64,000 bases of DNA, taken from the NCBI RefSeq assembly GCF_011064615.1, contig NZ_JAALJH010000009.1, positions 62,001 to 126,000 of the forward strand. Direction: 5' to 3'. The position numbers were made by a program, and so were the translations under genes. The DNA is from Aquisphaera insulae (GTDB lineage: Bacteria; Planctomycetota; Planctomycetia; Isosphaerales; Isosphaeraceae). The notes beneath the pieces were generated by a model. The model did not search any database, was not told the DNA's origin, and was given only the letters and a program-made list of their open reading frames with translations. Shown here piece after piece: positions 1 through 8,428 of the stretch (positions are counted from its first letter, which is position 1; every line of letters begins with the position of its first letter).

Positions 1-1
1 C

Positions 2-856
2 GAGGGGGTCGTCTTCCGCCCGGGCGTCAACGTCGGCGTCGACGTCGCCGCGGCCAAGATCCTCGCCGAGTTCGACGCCGTCTGCCTCTGCGGCGGCGCC
101 ACCCAGCCGCGGGACCTCCCGATCGAGGGCCGCGACCTCGACGGCATCCTCTTCGCCATGGACTTCCTGACCGCCCAGAACCGGCGCGTGGCCGGCGACG
201 GGAGCCAGCATCACGTGCACACGGCGGAAGGTAAGCACGTGATCATCATCGGCGGCGGCGACACCGGCGCCGACTGCCTGGGGACCTCCCACCGGCACGG
301 CTGCAAGACCGTCCACCAGTTCGAGATCGTCCCCCGGCCCCCGGACGACCGGGCCCCCACCAACCCGTGGCCCCAGTGGTCGAACGTCTTCCGGGTCTCG
401 TCCGCCCACGAGGAAGGGGGCGATCGCGTCTACTCGATCAACACCCGCCGATTCGTCGGCGAGGGGGGGCGGGTCAAGGCCCTGGAGACGATCGAGGTCG
501 AGATGAAGGTCGAGAACGGCCGCCCCAGGTTCGTCGAGGTCCCGGGCACCGAGAAGGTCTACCCGGCCGACCTGGTCCTCCTGGCCATGGGCTTCACCGG
601 CCCCGAGAAGAACGCCCTGCTCGAGCAGTTCGGCGTCGAGCTCGACCCGATGGGGAACGTGAAGGCGGACGCGGCCAAGCGGACGAGCGTGCCGAAGGTC
701 TTCACGGCCGGGGACATGACCCGCGGCCAGAGCCTCATCGTCTGGGCCATCGCCGAGGGCCGTCACGCCGCCCACTCGATCGACAAGTTCCTCATGGGGG
801 ACACCCAGCTCCCGAGCCCCCTCGATTTCGGCAACCATGCGAGGCCGTTCGCCTGA
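2..856 (+). CDS. gltD: Glutamate synthase (NADPH) small subunit, 3' part
   Basis: The reading frame is already open at the window edge, so only about the last 284 residues are present. GltD carries electrons from NADPH through FAD to the large subunit of glutamate synthase, which makes glutamate from glutamine and 2-oxoglutarate. The visible part has the second nucleotide-binding motif (VIIIGGGDTGADCLG), the downstream stretch RPPDDRAPTNPWPQW typical of GltD, and the C-terminal flavin motif FTAGDMTRGQSLIVWAIAEGR. The N-terminal iron-sulfur region lies outside the window. It sits at the head of a nitrogen-assimilation cluster. A secreted protein of unknown function follows 22 bases after its stop codon. 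Confidence 0.96.
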   Translation, partial: EGVVFRPGVNVGVDVAAAKILAEFDAVCLCGGATQPRDLPIEGRDLDGILFAMDFLTAQNRRVAGDGSQHHVHTAEGKHVIIIGGGDTGADCLGTSHRHGCKTVHQFEIVPRPPDDRAPTNPWPQWSNVFRVSSAHEEGGDRVYSINTRRFVGEGGRVKALETIEVEMKVENGRPRFVEVPGTEKVYPADLVLLAMGFTGPEKNALLEQFGVELDPMGNVKADAAKRTSVPKVFTAGDMTRGQSLIVWAIAEGRHAAHSIDKFLMGDTQLPSPLDFGNHARPFA

Positions 857-878
857 TCACCCGGAGGTCGCGGACACG

Positions 879-2114
879 ATGCCCGGCAGCCGTCGTCAGC
901 TCCGTCACGCCCTGGGCCTGGTGGCCTGGCTCTCCCTGGGCCTCGGCCTCTCGGGGGCGGCCCGCGCGCAGGTCGGTCCGACGTATTCGGGCCTGTTCGA
1001 CGACCCCCCGCGGACCGACCGGCTCGCCCCGGCCGATCTCGCGAACCTCGGCCGCCTGGTGGTGCTCGAAGCCACCTCCATGTATGACCACGCCCGGTCG
1101 GAGTTCCTCAATAGCCCGGCCGGCCCGCCGCTCCTCGCGGAGATTCAGGAGGTCTGGCGAGCCGGAGACGACTTCACCGCGGCCATCGCGTTCAGCCCGG
1201 ATCGGCCGAGCGGCCTCGAGGCCGGGCGGCTCGCCTATCCGGCCCTCGAGCAAGCGTATGCGAGGCTCCGGGACCGGATGGACAACACGCCCGGCGGAGG
1301 CTCATCGAGGTCGAGGAGGAATTTCCTGCAGATGACCCGGGTCATCGCCGTCATCCCCCCGCTGCTGGCCTCCTCGCCGGAGCCCCAGCCGGTGGCCGTC
1401 GCCGCGACCGATCGCGCCCGAGTGGACGAGACGGCCCGCGTCCTGGCCCAGGAAACGCGCAGCCTGCTGGCCGCGCTCGAGGCCGATGCGACCACGCCCG
1501 AGGGGCCGAAACGCGACGTCCGAAGGCTCGGCGAGCTCGCCGAGGGCTTCGCGCGGATCGCCGCCGCCGGCGCGGACGATTCGACGGTCGTCGCCGGGCT
1601 CAGGCCGCTGGCGGACGTCGCCGGGTCGCTCGATCTCGAGTTTCAGCGGCCCGCGTTCGCCGCCGGTGTCCGGGAACGATGGAGGCGGGTCCGGCGAACG
1701 GTCGATTCGCTGGCCGCGAGATTCCGGCTCCCGCGGCAGATTGTCCTCGCTCGACCCCGCCAGGACGTCCCGCTCGAAGGGGCCGTCGCGCCGATCGACG
1801 AGGCCATTCGGCGGCTCGAAGGGTGGATCGGCAACGATCCCGCGGCGAGCCGCGCCGTCCCCGTTGCGGAGGTGCCACGGGACGCGGCCGGGCGTCTCCT
1901 CGCTCGCCTGCTCCTGCTTCGCCAGGACGTGATCGGCGGACAGCCCGCCGCCGTCATCGGCAGCGACCTCGACGGCGTCGAAACCGCCCGCGTCCCGCTC
2001 CGGCCCGATGTCGTGGGCCGAGGACTCCGCCCCGAGGCGGTCGCCCTCGACCAATCGCTGGGACGGGCGGCCGCGGCCCTCAGGACGCCTCCGGGTCGGA
2101 AAGACGCCCGTTGA
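879..2114 (+). CDS. Secreted protein of unknown function
   Basis: This 411-residue protein is not recognised. The start at 879 is chosen because GGAGG lies 11 bases upstream and because it begins a good signal peptide: MPGSRRQLRHA, a hydrophobic stretch LGLVAWLSLGLGLSG, then AARA before the predicted cleavage. The mature part is rich in Ala, Arg, Leu and Glu and looks largely alpha-helical, with no Cys and no clear catalytic motif. It follows gltD by 22 bases on the same strand, so it may be cotranscribed. Its 3' end overlaps the convergent GDPD gene by 35 bases. Confidence 0.7.
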   Translation: MPGSRRQLRHALGLVAWLSLGLGLSGAARAQVGPTYSGLFDDPPRTDRLAPADLANLGRLVVLEATSMYDHARSEFLNSPAGPPLLAEIQEVWRAGDDFTAAIAFSPDRPSGLEAGRLAYPALEQAYARLRDRMDNTPGGGSSRSRRNFLQMTRVIAVIPPLLASSPEPQPVAVAATDRARVDETARVLAQETRSLLAALEADATTPEGPKRDVRRLGELAEGFARIAAAGADDSTVVAGLRPLADVAGSLDLEFQRPAFAAGVRERWRRVRRTVDSLAARFRLPRQIVLARPRQDVPLEGAVAPIDEAIRRLEGWIGNDPAASRAVPVAEVPRDAAGRLLARLLLLRQDVIGGQPAAVIGSDLDGVETARVPLRPDVVGRGLRPEAVALDQSLGRAAAALRTPPGRKDAR

Positions 2115-3045
2115 TGCGTTCCGAGACGGCCCCGGGGTCGTCGGTGATGATCGCCGCGACCCCGATCGCCGCGAGATGCTCGGCCAGCCCCCCCTGACGT
2201 GAGTCATTGACCGTGTAGACCAGGGTGGGGATCGAGGCCCGCCTCAGCTCGGCGACCTCGGCCCCGCACAGCGAGGCGGCGGAAGGGGACCGGCGGTAGG
2301 CGATCGACCCGGCCCCCAGGCAGTCCGCGGAAGCATGAAAGGTCTGTGCCCCGACGATGTCCCGGATGTACTCCGCCGGCCGGAAGAGGGGCGTATCCAC
2401 GAGGATCCCCCGCGGCGGGCAAGTTCCCCCCGCAGCCATGTGGACGAGCCTTGCGACGTCGCGATGATCGAAGCTCGAAAGCAGAACCCGCCCCTCCGTC
2501 CCCGTCCGGCGGATCGCCTCCACGACCGCCTCGACGAGGCCGGGAGGAGACTCGGGGAAGGACTTCAGCTCCACATTGACCAGCCAGTCCAGCTCGGATG
2601 TCAGGGCGAGCGCCTCCACCAGGGTTGGGATCCGGATCCTGCCGGACTCGAAGAAGGCCCGGCGATCGGCCTCGATCCGCTCGAGCGTGCCGAATGCGAC
2701 GGCCGTCCGGCGCCCACCCGAACGTTGAACGAACCAGCTCCCCGCGTCGAGCGAGGCGACCTCATCCCGGTCGAAATCGGATAGCCGGAATCCCCCCGAA
2801 CCGCGAGCATCCCCCTCGAACCGCCGGGCGACGTCCGTGGTCCGGACCAGGAATTCGTCATGCAAGACCACGGGCACCCCATCCCTCGTGAGCTGCACAT
2901 CCAGCTCCCACGCGGCGGCCCCGCACGCGTGGGCGAGCCGGGCGGCCTCGAGCGTGTTCTCCGGGGCGAGGCACGAGCATCCCCGATGCGCGATCACCGC
3001 GGGCTGCCTGGATTCGGAAAGAAGCTCCAGGAAAGGATTGTTCAC
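2080..3045 (-). CDS. Glycerophosphodiester phosphodiesterase (GDPD family)
   Basis: GDPD enzymes hydrolyse glycerophosphodiesters to sn-glycerol 3-phosphate and an alcohol using a metal-dependent TIM barrel. The N-terminal signature is intact: the HRG motif (IAHRGCSCLAPENTLEA), then ELDVQLTRDGVPVVLHDE, which carries the metal-binding Glu/Asp and the second catalytic His. The C-terminal VYTVNDSRQ and IITDDP strands also fit. I place the start at the GTG at 3045 because GAAGGGGG stands seven bases upstream; an ATG at 3087 would add 14 residues. No signal peptide is seen, so it is probably cytoplasmic. The gene is monocistronic between a convergent gene and the divergent amt gene. Confidence 0.9.
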   Translation of the reverse strand: MNNPFLELLSESRQPAVIAHRGCSCLAPENTLEAARLAHACGAAAWELDVQLTRDGVPVVLHDEFLVRTTDVARRFEGDARGSGGFRLSDFDRDEVASLDAGSWFVQRSGGRRTAVAFGTLERIEADRRAFFESGRIRIPTLVEALALTSELDWLVNVELKSFPESPPGLVEAVVEAIRRTGTEGRVLLSSFDHRDVARLVHMAAGGTCPPRGILVDTPLFRPAEYIRDIVGAQTFHASADCLGAGSIAYRRSPSAASLCGAEVAELRRASIPTLVYTVNDSRQGGLAEHLAAIGVAAIITDDPGAVSERINGRLSDPEAS

Positions 3046-3104
3046 GAGTTTGCCCCCTTCACATGGGAAGCAGTCGAGGCACCGCATCGAACCCTCACGG
3101 ATCC

Positions 3105-3120
3105 TGGCATGTGACTTGCC
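3105..3120 (+). promoter_or_regulatory. Sigma-54 type -24/-12 promoter for the first amt gene
   Basis: The sequence TGGCATG-TGAC-TTGC matches the RpoN consensus TGGCACG-N4-TTGC with exact spacing and one mismatch. Transcription would start near 3131, leaving a leader of about 170 bases before the amt start at 3304. The box lies just upstream of the GDPD gene on the opposite strand. Related boxes precede the other nitrogen genes of the window. Confidence 0.6.
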
Positions 3121-3303
3121 CTAGGAGACTCTTCGTCGTGCTCTCTCCTCACCGCGGTCCTGCGACGACTATCGGAGCAGGTTACACAATCCCTTTTGAA
3201 TTCACCACTTGCGCGGTAGCGCGGGATTGTGGTGCTGAACCTCTAGGGCGAGGCAGCGAATCATCGATCCGGCATCGTGCCCATTTCCTGAAAGGAACTG
3301 CTT

Positions 3304-4695
3304 ATGAAGCGTGCAGTGACACCGTTGATCCTCCTCATCGGCCTGGCGGTCCTGGCGCTGGCGCCAAATTTGTTCGGGGGCGAGGCGCTGCCGGACGGGG
3401 ATGCGCTGAGCGCCGGCGACACGGCGTGGATGCTGACGGCGTCTGGGCTAGTGCTTCTGATGACCCCCGGCCTTTCGTTCTTCTACGGCGGCATGGTCGG
3501 CTTCAAGAATGTCGTCTCCACGATGCTTCAGAGTGTGATCGCCCTGGGCGTGATCAGCCTGCTCTGGGTCCTGGTGGGCTTCAGCCTGGCCTTCGGCCCC
3601 GATGTCGGCGGATACGGGCTGATCGGGAACCCGTTCACCCACTACATGCTCAACGGCGTGGGCGAGAAGACCGTGACCATGGGGGCGGGGGAGGGGGCGA
3701 TCAAGTTCACGATCCCGTTCCTGGTCTTCTGCATGTTCCAGCTCAAGTTCGCGATCATCACACCGGCGTTGATCACGGGCTCGTTCGCCGAGCGCGTGCG
3801 GTTCTCCGCGTACCTATTCTTCATGGTCCTGTTCAGCCTCCTGATCTACTGCCCGCTGGCCCACTGGACCTGGCACCCCCAGGGCATCTTCTTCAAGTGG
3901 GGTGTCAAGGACTTCGCTGGCGGGACCGTGGTGCACATGTCGGCGGGGTTCGCGGCGCTCGCCGGGGCGATGCTGCTCGGGCGTCGCAAGGCTCACCTCG
4001 CCAATGAGGCCCACGAGGCCTACAACGTCCCCTACGTCCTGCTCGGGACCGGGATGCTCTGGTTCGGCTGGTTCGGCTTCAACGCCGGCTCCGCCCTGGG
4101 GGCCAATGGCAGCGCCGCGCTGGCCTTCGCCACGACCAACACGGCCTCGGCCTGTGCGATGCTGGGCTGGATGTTCTTCGACTGGGCGAAGGGCCGCAAG
4201 CCGTCGGCGATGGGCGCCTGCATCGGCGCCGTGGTCGGCCTGGTGGCCATCACTCCGGCCGCCGGTTTCGTCACCATCCCCCAGAGCATCGTGATCGGCC
4301 TGGTCGCGAGCATCATCAGCAACGTGGCCTGCCATTTCAAGAGCAAGTCCACGCTGGACGACACGCTCGACGTCTTCCCGTGTCACGGGGTCGGCGGCAT
4401 GGTCGGCATGGTCGCGACGGGCATCTTCGCCAAGGACGTCGGACTCTGGTACGGCAAGACCGAGACCTTCATGTACCACATGATCGCCCTGGTCATCGTC
4501 GCGGTCTTCGCGTTCGTCGGCTCGATCATCCTCTACAAGCTGACCGACCTGATCATCCCGCTCCGCGTGACCGAGAGTCAGGAGCACGAGGGCCTGGATC
4601 AGAGCCAGCACGGGGAGTCGGCCCTGGCGATCAGCTCCTTCACGAACGGCAACGGCCATGCCTACGCCAAGGTGCCGGCCGACATCCTCGCCTGA
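3304..4695 (+). CDS. amt: Ammonium transporter (Amt/MEP/Rh family)
   Basis: Amt proteins are trimeric inner-membrane channels that bring ammonium into the cell. The 463-residue protein starts with a signal-like helix (MKRAVTPLILLIGLAVLALAP) and then has the eleven-helix Amt core, beginning TAWMLTASGLVLLMTPGLSFFYGGM. Both pore histidines are present, in VVHMSAGF and in FPCHGVGGMVG. The C-terminal tail keeps the EHEGLDQSQHGES motif used for P-II contact in this family. AAAGGA lies eight bases before the ATG. The length is typical, whereas the second Amt of this cluster is about 110 residues longer. A sigma-54-like box lies upstream and an intrinsic terminator follows. Confidence 0.97.
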   Translation: MKRAVTPLILLIGLAVLALAPNLFGGEALPDGDALSAGDTAWMLTASGLVLLMTPGLSFFYGGMVGFKNVVSTMLQSVIALGVISLLWVLVGFSLAFGPDVGGYGLIGNPFTHYMLNGVGEKTVTMGAGEGAIKFTIPFLVFCMFQLKFAIITPALITGSFAERVRFSAYLFFMVLFSLLIYCPLAHWTWHPQGIFFKWGVKDFAGGTVVHMSAGFAALAGAMLLGRRKAHLANEAHEAYNVPYVLLGTGMLWFGWFGFNAGSALGANGSAALAFATTNTASACAMLGWMFFDWAKGRKPSAMGACIGAVVGLVAITPAAGFVTIPQSIVIGLVASIISNVACHFKSKSTLDDTLDVFPCHGVGGMVGMVATGIFAKDVGLWYGKTETFMYHMIALVIVAVFAFVGSIILYKLTDLIIPLRVTESQEHEGLDQSQHGESALAISSFTNGNGHAYAKVPADILA

Positions 4696-4752
4696 GGCCG
4701 TCGCATAGGGGTCGATGAGAACCGGCCCCATCATAACTTCCGGCTGCCGAAG

Positions 4753-4786
4753 AGCCGCCCCGGGATTCATGCCGGGGCGGCTTTTT
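4753..4786 (+). terminator. Intrinsic terminator of amt
   Basis: An 11-bp perfect stem (AGCCGCCCCGG / CCGGGGCGGCT) with an 8-base loop is followed by a T run, 58 bases after the amt stop codon. This is the strongest rho-independent terminator in the window. Confidence 0.9.
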
Positions 4787-4873
4787 CTGGTTCATCCGGC
4801 CGAAGCGTGCGCCGGATGAGCGGCGGGGCAGTGCACCTCCCGCCAGGGAGTCTCTCCTCAGGGTGAGACCGTC

Positions 4874-4912
4874 CTTTGTAGGGTGCGTCAAGCGGAGCGC
4901 AGACGCACCGGA
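4874..4912 (+). repeat. REP-like palindromic element, copy 1
   Basis: The element contains GTAGGGTGCGTCAAGCGG and continues to GACGCACCGGA. It can fold on itself through GGTGCGTC / GACGCACC. The same 35 bases (4878-4912) recur in inverted orientation at 5001-5035. The GTAGGGTGCGT core resembles dispersed REP-type repeats common in bacterial intergenic DNA. Confidence 0.75.
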
Positions 4913-5000
4913 TCGGATCGGCACCAGGATGGCGAGGATTCCCCATTCGGGCAAGGCACAGTGACCTCAGATCGCTCGCTCGTCCACCATGCCTCGGCGG

Positions 5001-5040
5001 TCCGGTGCGTCTGCGCTCCGCTTGACGCACCCTACGAAAG
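5001..5040 (-). repeat. REP-like palindromic element, copy 2 (inverted)
   Basis: This is the reverse complement of the element at 4878-4912, identical over 35 bases and then differing by a one-base insertion. The two copies are about 90 bases apart and head toward each other, so the pair could form one long hairpin, as in paired REP arrangements. Confidence 0.75.
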
Positions 5041-5875
5041 GCTCATCCGGCGGAGGCGAGCGCGGGCTTCAGGACGAGGCCAAATCCGGCTCTCCCCCTT
5101 GGTAAGCGGGGAACGATTTCTGTCTCGGCCCGCCCCGGCAAGTGAGACCGAGACGGCCTCGGGACTCGCAACGATCACCTATCGTCGCTCGAGCTCAAGG
5201 CCCCGGCCCGCTTCCCTCACCTGGCCACCCGCTTCTTCCCTGAAGGCCGTCCTGCCCCTTCGACCGTGAGCCTCCGATCGGACGCGCGCTCCTCCTGGAT
5301 GAACCCTTTTTGTGCCCCAGACCGGGCCGTCGCCTTCAGGACTGTCGACACGGATCCGGCACGCCGGGACTCGAGAAGAGCCGGCCGCCTTGGACGTCCC
5401 CGCGGTTCCTGTTACCGATCAGGCCGGTCGACGATCGATCACCGATCAATCGGTGCTTTCGTCGATGCCGCCGCGGCTCGTCCCTTCTCCAGATCCGGAG
5501 GTGCCGAGATCCCGGAACGTGGATCATGAGAATGCCATGACCGCCCCAACCACGGCCAGGAAGAGGAGGATTTCCTTGATCAGCTCGTTCTCTCGAAGCT
5601 TGGCGTTCAAGGTGCGCGGTCCTCGAGCTTGATCGGCCTGCGTCGCCGATCCGGAATTCTTGTTCGCATCAGGGCGAGTTGTCCCTGAAGGAAAGCTCAT
5701 ACCAAATGCAGGAAATTGCCGGTCCTCGTCGCAACAACCTGCAAGTGGTTTTCGGTCAGCGAGTTTCGGCACCGACGAGGCGAAGAGAGGCGGGACGACG
5801 CAGCTTCCTCGGGAACGCTCCGTGGATTTGAGCAAACGAATGGGGCACTTCTGTCTGAAAAGTGCGCTGGAGATG

Positions 5876-5907
5876 CAAAAGAGGGCGGTCCCGGTGGACC
5901 GCCCTCT
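5876..5907 (-). terminator. Intrinsic terminator of the second amt gene
   Basis: A perfect 12-bp stem (AGAGGGCGGTCC / GGACCGCCCTCT, four-base loop) is followed on the minus strand by TTTTGC. It begins 37 bases past the stop codon of the second amt gene. Confidence 0.85.
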
Positions 5908-5944
5908 GAGGGTTGTCAAGGTTCTCGCTCGGGCGGACGATCCG

Positions 5945-7669
5945 TCACGAGTGGTGAACCGGAGTCCTGGATTCCGTCTTGCCGACGTTGCTCGGGACCC
6001 CGGGGCCGTAGGTGGAGATGTGCTCCGCGCCGGCGTTCTGGATGTGGATCGGATCCTCGTCGACGTACCCGAGGACGCCCATTTCGGGGATGTCCAGGCC
6101 CTCGATCTCGATCTTGGCCGAGACACGATTGCCGATCGTCTTCTCGATGATCAGGAAGCTGATGTACGCCACGGGGAAGACCCAGAGGATATTTGCCAGG
6201 ACGCCGATCGACTGGGCGGCGAGCTGGCCGAATCCGCCGCCGTAGAAGAGGCCGAGCGGGGCCTTGTCGGCGACGCCGTTCCAGCCGGCGCCGTACTTGC
6301 CGTCGGCGAAGAGGCCGATCGCGAGGCAGCCGAACGCACCGCAGACCCCGTGGACGCTGATCGCGCCGACCGGATCGTCGACCTTCAGGACGCGTTCGAT
6401 GAAGAGCACGCTCCAGATGACCAGCACGCCCGCGATCCCGCCGATGATCACCGCGCCGATCGGGTTCACGAAGGCGCAGGGGGCGGTGATGGCGACGAGG
6501 CCGGCGAGGAGGCCGTTGCAGGCCATGGTCGGATCGGGCTTGCCGAAGACCATCCACATGTAGGTCTGGGCGGTGAAGAATCCGGCGGAGCCCGCGAGCA
6601 TGGTGCAGACGCAGACGCTGGCGATCCGGCCGTCGGCCAGGGAGAGGGTGCTACCGCCGTTGAATCCGAACCAGCCGAAGGCCAGGATCAGGGTCCCGAG
6701 CACGACCATCGCGATGTTGTGGCCGGGGATCGCGTTGGCGGAGCCGTCCTTGTTGAACTTGCCGATTCGAGGACCGAGGATGATGGCCCCCGCCAGGGCG
6801 GTGACGCCGCCCGTCATGTGCACGACCGAGGATCCGGCAAAGTCGCAATGGCCGTTGCCCAGCCCGAAATTGGCGCCCAGGTCGGCGAGCCATCCGCCGC
6901 CCCAGACCCAGCAGCCGTAGACGGGATAGATGAGCATCGAGATGACGAATCCATAGACCACGAAGGCCGAGAACTTCCAGCGTTCCGCCATGGCCCCGGT
7001 GGGGATGGTCGCGGTGGTGTCCATGAACACCATCTGGAAGAGGAAGAGCGTCAGCACCGACATGTCGTTCGCATCGCCGGCCAGGAAGAAGCCCGAGTAG
7101 CCGAGCACCTCGAACGGCTTGCCGAAGAGCTCGAACTTGACCATGTTGTGGAGGACGTCGGGCCCGTTGAAGACCCCGATCGGCCCGAAACCGCCCATCT
7201 GAAAGGCGAAGCCGCAGATGAAGTAGCCGAGCATGCCGATCCCGTACACGGCCAGGTTCATCGCCATCGTGTGGGCCATGTTCTTGTGCCGGGTCAGCCC
7301 CGTCTCGACGAGCGCGAACCCCGCCTGCATGAACATGACCAGGAAGCCGGCGATCAGGGCCCAGATCATGTTGCCGTTGATCTTGAGCATGGCCACGTCC
7401 CGCGTGACCGTATCGATGTTCGCCTTGCCGTCGGCGAGCGTGAGCGCCCCGGTGGTGCCGGCCCCCGTGTAATTGCCCGTGGAATCGGGCGAAGTCGCCG
7501 ACTTGGTGACGTCGGGAAGGGCTGGAGCGGGGGCCGCCGCGGGAGCCGGGGCCGCCGCGTCCGGCACTTGACCCCTCGCGGTCAGTCCGCCTTGCCAGTA
7601 AGACACCAGCCCAAACCATGCGAACATCGCTAGCCCGAGGACTAACCGTCGGGAGAGGGGACGCTTCAT
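5945..7669 (-). CDS. amt: Ammonium transporter with long N-terminal extension
   Basis: This second Amt paralogue has 574 residues, long for the family. Residues 1-34 look like a cleavable signal peptide. They are followed by an Ala/Pro-rich stretch and a soluble segment to about residue 95, and then by the channel core starting at NMIWALIAGFLVMFMQAGFALVE. The two pore histidines are in SSVVHMTGG and ISVHGVCGAFG, and the tail has the family motif EIEGLDIPEMG. GGAGAATTCAGCCG precedes the ATG. It is divergent from the P-II gene 8429-8776, the partner that usually blocks Amt channels when nitrogen is plentiful. The core is closer to the NMIWALIAGFLV type of Amt than to the first paralogue, so the two are not a recent duplication. 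Confidence 0.96.
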   Translation of the reverse strand: MKRPLSRRLVLGLAMFAWFGLVSYWQGGLTARGQVPDAAAPAPAAAPAPALPDVTKSATSPDSTGNYTGAGTTGALTLADGKANIDTVTRDVAMLKINGNMIWALIAGFLVMFMQAGFALVETGLTRHKNMAHTMAMNLAVYGIGMLGYFICGFAFQMGGFGPIGVFNGPDVLHNMVKFELFGKPFEVLGYSGFFLAGDANDMSVLTLFLFQMVFMDTTATIPTGAMAERWKFSAFVVYGFVISMLIYPVYGCWVWGGGWLADLGANFGLGNGHCDFAGSSVVHMTGGVTALAGAIILGPRIGKFNKDGSANAIPGHNIAMVVLGTLILAFGWFGFNGGSTLSLADGRIASVCVCTMLAGSAGFFTAQTYMWMVFGKPDPTMACNGLLAGLVAITAPCAFVNPIGAVIIGGIAGVLVIWSVLFIERVLKVDDPVGAISVHGVCGAFGCLAIGLFADGKYGAGWNGVADKAPLGLFYGGGFGQLAAQSIGVLANILWVFPVAYISFLIIEKTIGNRVSAKIEIEGLDIPEMGVLGYVDEDPIHIQNAGAEHISTYGPGVPSNVGKTESRTPVHHS

Positions 7670-7815
7670 CGGCTGAATTCTCCAGTGGGGGGTCGGACGG
7701 ACTGCGCGCAGACTCGACGAGCGTCGAGCTGGCGACGTCGCACGGAACGCTCGAAGTCCAGGCTGCTTGGGGAGACAGGTAGGACAGCCGGACCGGCATC
7801 TTTCCGGATCCTAGA

Positions 7816-7830
7816 GGAAAACCCGTGCCA
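7816..7830 (-). promoter_or_regulatory. Weak sigma-54-like promoter for the second amt gene
   Basis: TGGCACG-GGTT-TTCC has a perfect -24 element and correct spacing, but the -12 element is TTCC rather than TTGC, losing a highly conserved base. The predicted start near 7804 would leave a leader of about 135 bases. Confidence 0.3.
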
Positions 7831-7858
7831 CAGGCCAGCGAGCGATTCCTCCCCGCCC

Positions 7859-7881
7859 GTTAATTCGCGTTAATCATTAAC
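7859..7881. promoter_or_regulatory. GTTAAT half-site cluster, possible operator
   Basis: GTTAAT occurs at 7859-7864 and again at 7869-7874, ten bases later, and in inverse form at 7876-7881, making a perfect 13-base palindrome GTTAATCATTAAC. It is an A/T-rich island in GC-rich DNA, upstream of the second amt gene. Confidence 0.35.
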
Positions 7882-8199
7882 CCGAAACAACTTACACACG
7901 AACATGTTGTCAATGATCTTCCGCCTGCCGGGATCAATGTCCGGTGAACAGCAGGTATCGTGCGCGCCTCTCCGGCACCCCTGTCCGGAATCTGAGCGAC
8001 GAGTTCCGCGATGCGAACATGAAAACCCGCAATTCGCTGACAAACCGAGCGTGATTGTTCGACGATGTAACGCCTCGGTGGGCGACCGCGACGCGAGCAT
8101 TTTGCAGGCGCGTCCCTCGGTTCGTCACCCCTCCGATGCGCTCGGGCGGTCGGGCCGGAAGCCTCGGCGTGTTGTCCGATCACGCCCGGCCTGGATCGG

Positions 8200-8215
8200 T
8201 GGCATGGGACGTGCT
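8200..8215 (+). promoter_or_regulatory. Sigma-54 type promoter for the P-II gene
   Basis: TGGCATG-GGAC-GTGC fits the -24/-12 spacing exactly, with the invariant GG and GC pairs present. It resembles the box of the first amt gene (TGGCATG-TGAC-TTGC). The predicted start near 8226 gives a leader of about 200 bases. Confidence 0.5.
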
Positions 8216-8428
8216 CCCTGCGTGAAATGGACAACACGGGCCGGGAGACACATCGCAAGGCTCCGACCGCGGCGCGATCGCTCATCGCTGGGCGACCTGG
8301 ATCCCGCAAGACTTCGAGTGCCTCCCCGCGGCTCGACGATCGGCCCCCTGGATCGGATCGCGACAACTTTGAATCGACTCTCCTCCTGGCCATGCCGCCT
8401 GGCCGCCCAACGGAGCATGTGAGCAGCC

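Larger units (their letters stand above)
4787..5875. other. Gene-poor intergenic region with REP pair
   Basis: About 1.1 kb between the two amt genes holds no convincing gene. It contains the inverted REP-like pair. On the minus strand (5700-5524) a 58-codon frame ends in one hydrophobic segment (LIKEILLFLAVVGAVMAFS) but has no ribosome-binding site. The rest shows no coding signal I can support. Confidence 0.5.
7670..8428. other. Divergent regulatory region between amt and P-II genes
   Basis: These 759 bases hold no supported gene. They hold a sigma-54-like box on each strand (7816-7830 minus, 8200-8215 plus) and a cluster of GTTAAT half-sites at 7859-7881. The length and the paired boxes suggest a shared control region, which is an inference. 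Confidence 0.55.

Noticed and set aside
5660-7633. Long plus-strand open frame opposite the second amt gene
   Set aside because: It is a low-complexity antisense frame; the minus strand encodes a complete Amt.
7860-8393. Minus-strand frame of 177 codons in the amt/P-II intergenic region
   Set aside because: Composition is Arg/Ser-rich with no domain, and it would cover the regulatory boxes. No ribosome-binding site.
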